DNA of 10,254 nt from an uncultured Anaerotruncus sp. (lineage in GTDB: Bacteria > Bacillota > Clostridia > Oscillospirales > Ruminococcaceae). Position 1 is the stretch's first letter; each line of letters opens with the position of its first letter. This document shows, in pieces, positions 1-8,300 of this stretch. A model generated the notes under the pieces. The model had not been told where the DNA came from and ran no database searches. It worked only from the letters and a program-made list of their open reading frames with translations. The translations under genes were made by a program, and so were the position numbers. The stretch covers positions 1 through 10,254 of the forward strand of contig CAJUJI010000106.1 of the NCBI GenBank assembly GCA_910586875.1, read 5' to 3'.

Positions 1-104
1 TCGTATTACAACAACGAGAGGTATCAAGACGGGATTTGTCAAGGATAAATTCACCATAGCGAATAAATTTCCATATGCAATGCTATGAGCCTACGACAAT
101 ATAG
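1..104 (+). pseudogene. Remnant of an IS3-family transposase C-terminus
   Basis: The first nine codons (bases 1-27) read SYYNNERYQ, which matches the YYNNER-type motif near the C-terminus of IS3-family OrfB (DDE) transposases. After a shift into the frame starting at base 30, the reading continues RDLSRINSP, a stop at 57-59, then RINFHMQCYEPTTI and a stop at 102-104. This resembles the usual family ending of the form QWxLAKLSPxEFYxF...YPL. The remnant therefore has a frameshift near base 28-30 and an in-frame stop, and is cut by the window edge on its 5' side. The catalytic DDE residues would lie upstream of the window. No terminal inverted repeat could be identified after it. The motif is seen directly; the assignment to a decayed IS3 element is inferred from recalled family consensus. 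Confidence 0.4.
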
Positions 105-333
105 ATCGGCGTATGAATACTGTGATAAAACGCAGGCAAAAATCACTGTAAATGAATTTAATGATGTATATGGGCAGAATTTTTGTCCTTTCTATCGGTT
201 GTAGCCAAAATTCTTGGAAATTCAGGGAAAGAGGGATTGTTTTCCGGAGATGGAGGGTGTATAATTTAATTTATGTAGGTATGGCTTTCAGAGTATGCCT
301 ATACCAAAACATGAGTTGAGCTAAAAACAGACA
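105..333. other. Non-coding or unrecognised stretch between two gene remnants
   Basis: No convincing gene is visible. Two short open frames exist: one of 39 codons beginning at the ATG at 85 and ending at 204, which overlaps the transposase remnant, and one of 55 codons from 152 to 319. Neither has a clear ribosome binding site or a recognisable product. The stretch is AT-rich compared with the large genes downstream. It may be eroded sequence of the same mobile or accessory origin as its neighbours. Confidence 0.35.
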
Positions 334-614
334 ATGGATAACGATTGGGAAGAGATAGCTTGTGAGTTGGCTCACCTTTAATTGGGATTTCTCTATGAGA
401 ACATCTATGGCCATAGAAAGGTCTCTAACAATTACACCTGTAAGCAGAAACAGGAAACTTCTTGCTGATATCTTATCTGTCGTCAAGGAAAAGTTGCCCA
501 GAATATCGTTGCCCGGAAGAGGAGAACTTGTTTATTCAAATTTATTCAAAAGATGCCAGCGATGACGAGAACAATTTTTTAGATATTTATTGTGTGCTTT
601 TGGCATTCAAATAA
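334..614 (+). pseudogene. Decayed small gene of unknown function
   Basis: From the ATG at 334 the frame reads MDNDWEEIACELAHL, meets TAA at 379-381, then continues protein-like as LGFLYENIYGHRK and further to TGA at 466-468. A second frame, open from 444 to the TAA at 612-614, continues with CPEEENLFIQIYSKD, then ASDDENNFLDIYCVLLAFK. Joined across a single frameshift located between about 444 and 468, the two pieces give a conceptual acidic protein of roughly 90 residues with one internal stop. Both parts look more like real protein than the overlapping 67-codon frame at 362-565, but I do not recognise the family. There is no clear ribosome binding site before the ATG. It lies between an IS remnant and the druH-like gene on the same strand, and is probably debris from an earlier insertion or rearrangement. 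Confidence 0.4.
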
Positions 615-676
615 GCTATTGATGTTAAGTGGCAAATCACTAAAGAAACCTGACTGGGCAAAAATAATGGTCGTGG

Positions 677-711
677 AAAGAGGGAGAAGCCCTCGAGACA
701 TTTTCCTCTTT
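677..711 (+). promoter_or_regulatory. Alternative inverted repeats in the leader of the operon
   Basis: The purine-rich segment AAAGAGG (677-683) is the exact complement of CCTCTTT (705-711). The overlapping GAGGG (680-684) pairs with CCCTC (690-694) around a five-base AGAAG loop. The two structures cannot form together. The distal arm covers the first two bases of the possible TTG start at 710, and the shared arm contains the only strong Shine-Dalgarno-like run nearby. This could modulate start choice or translation of the druH-like gene, but it could also be chance in a short purine/pyrimidine-rich stretch. No convincing -35/-10 promoter pair was found in 560-736. Confidence 0.25.
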
Positions 712-736
712 GTCGCTAAAGAAATCTGGTAATATT

Positions 737-3700
737 ATGAATGACAAGACTATTACAGTTTATATTCATGACTTAGAAATTTCTGTTAAAAGCAAAAGTT
801 TCTTGGCTCGTGCAGGTCTGATGAGACTGAATGATTTGCTAAGCTGCGATATCGGTGAGCTTTCTGCTTCACGGGGAGTTAGTGACGATGTCCTTCATGA
901 ATTGAATGATGTAATAGCCCATGCTTCGGACATTACCAGTTTCTTTGAAAACCGAGCCCAGCGAATTCAAGAGATACTACCTGATGTTCAAGGTGCGCCG
1001 ATTGAGGATCTTGGGTTTGGCGCCCGTTCATACAACGCACTTAAAAGAGCCGGTATCCACGCAGTGGGAGATTTAATTCAGATGTCCCGAAAGGATATAT
1101 TTGAGCTTCGCAATGTTGGCGTGTTGAGTCGTGACGAAATAACTGCTGGGATTGAAAGCATAATTAAAAACGGAAAAGTAGTGTCTCACGATGAGGCTGA
1201 TACCTCTGAATCGGATACAGCTCTGGAGAATAGTAGGATTATCGAAGTTCTACCCGAGGTTGAGGCCATCTCAATTGATGTCATACCATTCAGTGTCAGA
1301 GCTCGGAATGCCCTGAGACGAGCTAATGTACAGACGGCGGGCGCATTGATAACTTTGTCGGAAAAAGCTATCCTTGGCCTATGCGGCGTCGGACAGCAAA
1401 CGAGAGACGAGATCACCACTGTCATCAACTCCATTTTAGCGGACGGAAAAGGATTCTTCGATAAGCTGATTGATAGGACATCAGCTTACTCGACAAACGA
1501 ATCAGATGCCCGTCCGGAGAAAGGTTTTGACTTTTCAGCAATTGACCTCCTGATTGAGGAGTTCAGGTTCAAGCCCGTAAAGATGACCGAATGGTTTGGA
1601 TTATCAAGGCAAAGCGTTTATAACGCTTTGGAGAAACGACTGCCCCAGCGGGGATTCGTGTGGACAGGAAAGGTTTTGTCAAAGTACGAACAAGAGATTC
1701 TGATAGACCTAATCGAAAAGAATTGTTTTGAGTATACTGTGGACGAAGTAACCTGCTGTTGTATGAACAATAAGCGGGATAATTTCGTCTGCCTTTTTAT
1801 ATATGAAAACGAGATAAAATGCTTTTTCTTGAAAGATTTGCCCGATGATATTCGGGATCGTGTGGTTAGCAAAAAGATGCATGTATTTACGGAGCGAGAG
1901 CTTGCCGGGGAGTCCACGGGACATACGGTATATGCGCTGACAAAGCCATTCTTCCGCCCTGATTATCCGGATAGATTCAGAGCAAATGCACAGCTGCGCG
2001 GCATGACAACATATGAGTATGCCATATTTATTTCCGGCCACCCCTATCTGGATCAGCGCAGCGTCACAGATGAACAGATCATTGCTTTCCTGCAAGAGAA
2101 CCTTGTGGACGGGAAGGTATATATTTCTTCCGATCCCAAAAACCAATGGGTCAGATCCCTTGCTTCCCGCAATGGTTATACGATTAAAGATTTTATTGAA
2201 CTCTACGGCTTCGAGTCCAGGCTTGAAGGGTCAGAGTTAACCACGGATGCTGCAAAAGAACGGCATCGTGAAGTGCTGGGCAAGTATGTTGTTCATGATA
2301 ATGTCGTTTACTTTCCGACCGATTCCCGGATCTATAGGATTTTGAGCACTTATGCCCATAATAAGGGTATCAACATGAATAGCTATATTCGTTCCCTTGG
2401 CTTTGAAAGAACTACTGAACGGCCTGATGCAGCAATAGATGCCCTTGAACAGGACATGGAGGTCAGACAAAGCGATGGCACCTTTGAGGATAAGGTCTTT
2501 GCTATGTATCCTTTGCTCGGAAGCAGAATCCTGAAGCCGGAAACCGTGGATCAGCTGAATGCCAACGCGAGAAAGTACATTGATATGGTGCTGCGAGAGC
2601 CGACTACAAATCTTACACTTCGTGCTGAAATGCAGATCACACTTGCTCTGATTAACAACGCAAAGGTCTGGAAGAACGAAGAGAACAGCAACTTTTGGAA
2701 CTATATTTCCCTGCAGTTCGGATATCGGGATGCAAGCGGAACGGTGGTAAGGTTACTGCAATCTTCTCTTGAAAACGCTATGAAGCGGAACCGCCGTCTC
2801 TTTTTGGAGGATGCCAACGGCCGTGCGTTCAAATCCACAGTAGTTATCCATGCTCTGAGCACCAGAAAGTCATGGATGGCGCTCTTTGATTTCCTGTTTG
2901 ACTTTTACAAGAGCAATTTGAATTGGCGCGTGATCCCCAATGATCCCTTAATTGCGGTTATGGTTCATGCGCTCCAGCAGAAGTTATCCGGCGGTAATGA
3001 AGAAGAGACTGAGCTGACGACCAGTTCGAAAGCGTACTCTTTCCAAGAGGGAATTCGGAAGTTGGTCTTATACCGTCCTGTATATATGCGAGAGTTTTTC
3101 GAAAAGCTGATTAGCAAAATCAATTCGCTTGTGAATTCAGATGTAAAGCCAGTAAAGACCTATGAGGAACAGCTTTGCGAGGATTGGTTCAAAGAAAAAA
3201 TCACGGCAATTGCGAACACCAAGAGAACAGAAAGGCAGATTCAAAGCAGTCAGCGTGATATAGCGATAGACTACTCCCGCATCCGTGTAAAGTACCTGCT
3301 TAAGAACGAGACGGATGTTCAATTGGTTCTCCCTGATATCCGCTTGAAAAATGAGGATATTACAAAGGCAACTCTTTCCGTAAGCTGCAACGGTAGCGTT
3401 GTGATCCAACAAAATCTCAGCTGGTACGGAAATGAGCTTGGAAAAACACTTAACGGCGTATCCGTCTCTTTGCCGACTATTCCTCAAACAGAAAATGGTT
3501 TGAATGTGCAAGTTCAGATCATGTGTGACGATGAGGTAATCTATGATTCGGAAGAAAGCCTGAATCGTAGTGTACTCCTCTTTTATGACAGTGCAGAGAC
3601 CGCAGTCGGCCAAATAAAGCGTGATCGTTACACGCTGATCGCGCCTTCTTCGGCGAAGGTGGAAACCGAGAATATCGATGTGACCGAGATAGACTCCATC

Positions 3701-5302
3701 AAAAATACCGGACTAAAGGCATATTTTCTGGAGTTAAAGGACGGTTATGTGATCACAGTCGATGGGCGCCTACTCTCTTTTGATAATGAAAATGGAACGG
3801 ATATCAGGATTATTGTGCCCAGTGAATCGGCCTCATTGCCGACAGTGACATTCCAAGAGACTGAGGCTTACCTTGCCTATCGGAATAGCTCCTGCAGCAT
3901 TATTTGGGGAAGCAGCGAGTATCTTCAGCAGTTTGTTCTCCTAAAAGATGGTGAAAAGATTGAATTTTCATCGCTGCAGCAGCCTGAAAATGGCCTTGCG
4001 TTTACATTCCCATTGAACACAGAGAAGGACATCGTGCGTTTGCAGGTGATCAATCTTGCTGATGAGCGATTGATGTTTGACAGAACATTCATGTTGATCA
4101 CCGAGTCTGACTGTTGTTTCAACCGTGAGTTTTACTGTGCCGCAAGTGATTATAAGGACGCAGAATACTATTTAGATATCGACGATTTCCACGAAGTAGT
4201 CCCCTTTGCGAAAGATGACGCAGAAATTCGGATTCCTTTCCGAGGCGGAGAGCTCCATGTAGACATTCCGAGGGTGGATATTCAGGAAACTACTGGGGAG
4301 TGGCTACAGGAAGCGCAACCGGCATGGCATATCAGTGCGATTCCGCAGACAAGTTTTCTGAAAGTGACAAAGCCTGCAACAGTTGCTGTTCATTTCCTCT
4401 TTGATGGAAAAGATATTATGTATGACGGGCAAGGTTTGGTGACGATTGGGAATGTGCTGCAGTCCTTCACCGGTACAGATGATCTTGCCGATGTCGATGT
4501 GGAGATCCAGATCATTGGCCAAAAACAGCACGAATCATATACACTTGCAAAGGTGTATTACAAAGAGCGCTTCCTAAAGCTTCCGGATTTCTGGTATGAT
4601 GATCATAAGCTGTTTTGGGATCACGGCGGTGCATTCATTGGTAACCCTGGGAGGGATTTCACGCTTATTCTTACAGGGTCCGAAGAGGCAACATACGAGT
4701 TCAAACTGAACGAAAACACTGAGTACATTGAAATCCCGAACGATATACCCATTGGTAACTTCCGATATGAAATCAGTATCCAGAGCGGTGGCCTGTTCAA
4801 AAGAACCAAAGAGGTTATAGCGATTGGAGATTGTATCATCGGTGATCAAAACCTGCTGAGGTTTATGAATCGCAGGATCGTTGTGGATTCTATTACAGAC
4901 GAGTTCAATGAAGAAGCGGGACATATTCTTATTCGCACCTGCTATATTGACCAGATCCGCTTTTCCGGAATGGAAGACACATCTGAGGGCTACTGCCCTG
5001 TATACAGTGGTGTGCTATACACCACTGGTTATCATGGCGAACGATACGAGTTTTCTTATGATACACACACGAACAAAAGGGGAATCACCAAAATGATGGT
5101 GAATCCTGTTCGGATCGTTTATATCAGCGACACTGCATTGTGTATTACTGATGCAGATGGAGATGGATTATATTACTACAACTATTATGACCGAGATCTC
5201 GGCTCTATCATCTATGCGCTGACAGACCATGAGTATACAAAAGTAAATAAGCACAAATATTCTAATGCCGACTTGTACTCGTATCGGACAGAAAGGATGT
5301 AA
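737..5302 (+). CDS. druH: Giant alpha-CTD-repeat protein, DruH-like partner of a Druantia-type helicase
   Basis: The protein is 1521 residues from the ATG at 737; a TTG at 710 would add nine residues. Neither start has a good ribosome binding site. I prefer the ATG because the conserved-looking fold begins just after it. Residues about 11-60, 88-143 and 178-233 are three modules resembling the RNA polymerase alpha C-terminal domain (two short helix-hairpin-helix elements). The second and third lie in units 75-147 and 166-238 that share 33 of 73 residues. Residues 283-301 look like a helix-turn-helix. Two further related segments lie at 458-494 and 521-558. The middle, about 560-840, is probably helical, and about 846-1521 is beta-rich, perhaps several immunoglobulin-like domains. 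I see no nuclease, ATPase or methylase motif, signal peptide or membrane segment. It sits 2 bp before a DruE-like helicase, the gene order of Druantia type III, so the symbol rests mainly on context. It could instead be an unrelated partner in a distinct two-gene system. Confidence 0.6.
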   Translation: MNDKTITVYIHDLEISVKSKSFLARAGLMRLNDLLSCDIGELSASRGVSDDVLHELNDVIAHASDITSFFENRAQRIQEILPDVQGAPIEDLGFGARSYNALKRAGIHAVGDLIQMSRKDIFELRNVGVLSRDEITAGIESIIKNGKVVSHDEADTSESDTALENSRIIEVLPEVEAISIDVIPFSVRARNALRRANVQTAGALITLSEKAILGLCGVGQQTRDEITTVINSILADGKGFFDKLIDRTSAYSTNESDARPEKGFDFSAIDLLIEEFRFKPVKMTEWFGLSRQSVYNALEKRLPQRGFVWTGKVLSKYEQEILIDLIEKNCFEYTVDEVTCCCMNNKRDNFVCLFIYENEIKCFFLKDLPDDIRDRVVSKKMHVFTERELAGESTGHTVYALTKPFFRPDYPDRFRANAQLRGMTTYEYAIFISGHPYLDQRSVTDEQIIAFLQENLVDGKVYISSDPKNQWVRSLASRNGYTIKDFIELYGFESRLEGSELTTDAAKERHREVLGKYVVHDNVVYFPTDSRIYRILSTYAHNKGINMNSYIRSLGFERTTERPDAAIDALEQDMEVRQSDGTFEDKVFAMYPLLGSRILKPETVDQLNANARKYIDMVLREPTTNLTLRAEMQITLALINNAKVWKNEENSNFWNYISLQFGYRDASGTVVRLLQSSLENAMKRNRRLFLEDANGRAFKSTVVIHALSTRKSWMALFDFLFDFYKSNLNWRVIPNDPLIAVMVHALQQKLSGGNEEETELTTSSKAYSFQEGIRKLVLYRPVYMREFFEKLISKINSLVNSDVKPVKTYEEQLCEDWFKEKITAIANTKRTERQIQSSQRDIAIDYSRIRVKYLLKNETDVQLVLPDIRLKNEDITKATLSVSCNGSVVIQQNLSWYGNELGKTLNGVSVSLPTIPQTENGLNVQVQIMCDDEVIYDSEESLNRSVLLFYDSAETAVGQIKRDRYTLIAPSSAKVETENIDVTEIDSIKNTGLKAYFLELKDGYVITVDGRLLSFDNENGTDIRIIVPSESASLPTVTFQETEAYLAYRNSSCSIIWGSSEYLQQFVLLKDGEKIEFSSLQQPENGLAFTFPLNTEKDIVRLQVINLADERLMFDRTFMLITESDCCFNREFYCAASDYKDAEYYLDIDDFHEVVPFAKDDAEIRIPFRGGELHVDIPRVDIQETTGEWLQEAQPAWHISAIPQTSFLKVTKPATVAVHFLFDGKDIMYDGQGLVTIGNVLQSFTGTDDLADVDVEIQIIGQKQHESYTLAKVYYKERFLKLPDFWYDDHKLFWDHGGAFIGNPGRDFTLILTGSEEATYEFKLNENTEYIEIPNDIPIGNFRYEISIQSGGLFKRTKEVIAIGDCIIGDQNLLRFMNRRIVVDSITDEFNEEAGHILIRTCYIDQIRFSGMEDTSEGYCPVYSGVLYTTGYHGERYEFSYDTHTNKRGITKMMVNPVRIVYISDTALCITDADGDGLYYYNYYDRDLGSIIYALTDHEYTKVNKHKYSNADLYSYRTERM
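959..1450 (+). repeat. Tandem alpha-CTD-like repeat units inside the druH-like gene
   Basis: Two units, 959-1177 and 1232-1450, encode 73-residue segments that align without gaps and are identical at 33 positions (45%) by hand count. Each starts with an RI.E.LP.V motif, passes through an R..NAL.RA helix and ends with a G..(S/T)RDEIT segment. The order matches the alpha-CTD fold of RNA polymerase. A more diverged third module lies just before them (about 767-916). The repeat is clear at protein level; the DNA has diverged, so the duplication is old. Confidence 0.8.
2108..2410 (+). repeat. Second pair of short internal protein repeats in the druH-like gene
   Basis: The segments encoded at 2108-2218 and 2297-2410 are each about 37 residues and share the pattern D.(K/V)VY...D, a helical stretch, then A..(N/K)G...(F/Y)I...GFE. 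They align with one single-residue gap. I do not recognise the family. The spacing between them, about 26 residues, suggests two small linked alpha/beta or winged-helix-like units, possibly another DNA-contacting pair. Confidence 0.55.
5292..5297 (+). promoter_or_regulatory. Ribosome binding site of the druE-like gene
   Basis: AAAGGA lies seven bases before the ATG at 5305 and inside the last codons of the upstream gene. The upstream stop (TAA, 5300-5302) and the next start are separated by two bases. This close arrangement predicts a shared transcript and translational coupling, so that the two large proteins are made together. Confidence 0.8.
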
Positions 5303-5304
5303 AC

Positions 5305-8300
5305 ATGTTTAGTCCCATTTCTGCAGCAGACAATATAAAAGACGAATTCATTGGATACATATCCACCTTCTTCCATATCTCCGATAAAGACTATGCTACG
5401 CAATTTGCGTCTGCCCTGCGGGAGGAAGGCGCCATTTCCAAGGGGCCTTATTTGGATGTTAGTGACTCCTATAAAACAGGAAAAAGCCTTGCTCAGTTGA
5501 TAGAGGAAGGCGAGGCTTCACCCCTGTTCCGCAACTTAGAGGGAGATATCCCTGACGGTGAGAAAGAGATTCAGATCAACCGGGGACTATACTTACATCA
5601 GGAGCGAGCACTTCGGACGACAAATAACGGGAAAAATCTGATTGTCACCACCGGAACAGGCTCAGGAAAAACCGAGTGTTTCATTATCCCGATCATTAAT
5701 CACCTGCTCCGAGAGGCAGGGGCGGGAACGCTTTCTTCTGGTGTTCGGGCTATCCTGATTTATCCAATGAACGCTCTTGCGAATGACCAGATGAAACGCC
5801 TGCGCAATCTGCTGAAAAGCTATCCGGACATCACCTTTGGTGTCTACAACAGTAGCACGAAACAGAGCGAACAAGATGGGATTGCCGAGTATGGCAAGGT
5901 ATACAAGGATGCAAACGGTCATCCGCTAAAACCGCTGAAGAATGAGATCATTTCTCGTGATCAAATGCAGCAGACGCCTCCGCACATCCTTGTTACAAAC
6001 TACGCGATGCTTGAGTATATGATGCTCAGGCCGAAAGATGACCGGGTGTTTTCCGGGGCGCAGCTTCGGTTCCTGGTGCTGGATGAGGCGCATATCTATC
6101 GCGGAGCAACGGGCATGGAGACATCCTTGCTTTTAAAGCGACTGAAAGCCAGGATCAGCAATCCTGCCAATGTCCTGCACATCCTGACCAGTGCTACCCT
6201 TGGCGGTAAAGAGGCAGATGCGGACATCGTCACATTTGCAGAAACTCTCTGCAACGCTTCTTTTTATGCGGAAGATATCATCCGTTCTCAAAGTGTGATC
6301 CCATCTTACGATATGGACGCCATTGAAGTACCGCTTTCGATGTTTGCCGATTTGGTTGACCCTAAGAAGCCGCTGAATGCGATTGCGGAAGACTATGGAA
6401 TGACGATACCAGATGGCAAACCTGATTCGGAATTCTTGTATGATTTATGTGTGAGTTCTTCAGTATACCGTGAGCTTCGCCGCATCACGAGTTGCCCTAT
6501 GACGATCCCGGGGATCACCAGAGCGCTCAGAGCAACACATGAAGTCACGCAGCAGGATGTTGTCAATATCATCGGGGTCGCGGCACAAGCGTCAAAGAAT
6601 AAATCTGCCCTTATAAAGGCCCGCTACCACATGTTTGCAAAGGCACTGGAGGGCGCCTACATCACGCTTGGCCAGCACAAAAAATTGATGCTTAACAGGA
6701 ACCGTAGTGTTGCTATTGACAGCGAAGATTGGAAGGTTTTTGAGTGCGCAGTCTGTGATGATTGCGGAAGGATAGCTGTTGCAGGCAAAGAAGTCGATGG
6801 AAAACTTGAATTTGCCAATAGTTCCTACGATCCGGATATCGAATATTACCTGCTCAGAGACAGCCGGGATACAGATTTGGGAACCGATGAAGAGGACGAA
6901 GATGAGACGGAAGATATCGGAAAGAACGATTATCTTTTATGCTCAAAGTGTGGCGCCATTATCCATGAGAGCTTGAAGTCAGATCCGCCATGCACATGTG
7001 GTTTAGACCATTATGTGCGGCTTAGAAAAGCAAGAAAAAGTGGAATGCGCGGCGACGGCAAGTGCCCAAGCTGCAATTTCGGCACATTCAAAACCTTCTA
7101 TTTGGGGTACGACGCTGCAACAGCCGTTCTTGGTACCTCTCTTTTTGAGGAGCTGCCCGAAAGTGAGAAGGTACTAAAAAGTGCGCCAGTCGCCAAGAAG
7201 AAACTGTTTGGCGGAGGCAGTCAAAGCGCGCATGTGGATGTTGTCCGGCGAACAAGACAATTCCTGTCCTTCTCTGACAGCCGCGGGGAAGCGGCATTCT
7301 TTGCCTCTTACATGACAGCTTCCTACAGCGAGTTCCTTCGCAGAAGGGGTATCTGGCATGTAGTTGAAAAGAATAAGGAGAATATGGCTACTCATCCTTG
7401 GGAGATTCAGCATTTTGTTGATGAACTGACATCCTATTTTGATTCATGCAGAACCTTTGCGGAGCCTGGAGATAAAGGCGTTGAGAACCTGACCGCTACC
7501 AGTCGGAAAAATGCCTGGATTGCCGTGCTGAACGAGATGGTCAATGCCCGACGCAGTACCAGCCTAATATCATTGGGAATCATCAAGTTCAACTATAAGG
7601 GCAATAGTGAAGATGTTATGGCTGGGGTTGCCGAAGTTTATCACCAAAAAATAGAAGATGTAAAAGCGCTCTTTGATCTGCTTGCGATGGAAATCGTATA
7701 TCATGGTGCTCTGGAGGGAGACTGTGATTTGACCGACGATGAGCGGGAGTACATCTTCTATGCGCCAAAGCCGAAGCGTGTGAAGCGCTGTAAGGATATG
7801 GACAAGGATAGGAAGAAGTCCTATCTTGCCGGCTGGTCATCAGCGGTTAGAAAAAACGGGAGCCTTTTGCAAAACGGAAGACTAAAGCGCATTATGAAGG
7901 TTCTCAATTTGGATGAGTCTTCCGCAAACGAGCTACTGCAAATGTACTGGGATGAGGTTCTTAGAGGCGAAGCCTCCCTTTCTACCGCTGGAAATGATGA
8001 GTTCTATTTCAGTACAGAACGATTCACAATCAGCTCCGGAACAGAGGATGTCCCTATTTATGTCTGCGATGTCTGTGGCAAGACGACCATGACAAACTGT
8101 AAAGATATGTGTAACACGCTCAAATGCGGCGGACATTTGCATCGCATTACGCATGGAAGTCTCCTGAAGGATAACCACTATGCCAAGCTTTATCAGTCCT
8201 CCCTGATGCAGCTTCTCCAAATCAAGGAGCATACGGCGCAGCTTGGTCGAGAAGAACAGCAAAAATATCAGGAGATGTTCGTCAATAAGGAAATCAACGC

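Noticed and set aside
85..204. 39-codon frame MSLRQYRSAYEY... on the plus strand
   Set aside because: Its translation is protein-like, but it is short, overlaps the transposase remnant, lacks a ribosome binding site and matches no family I know.
271..486. Reverse-strand frame of 71 codons that looks membrane-like
   Set aside because: The hydrophobic stretch is interesting, but it overlaps the better supported decayed gene on the plus strand and has no clear ribosome binding site.
600..628. TTGGCA and TGTTAA as a promoter for the operon
   Set aside because: The -35 is fair and the spacing is 17 bases, but the -10 matches the consensus at only three of six positions.
3137..3613. Reverse-strand open frame of 158 codons
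   Set aside because: It is fully inside the druH-like gene, has a low-complexity, unfamiliar translation, and is best explained as a shadow.
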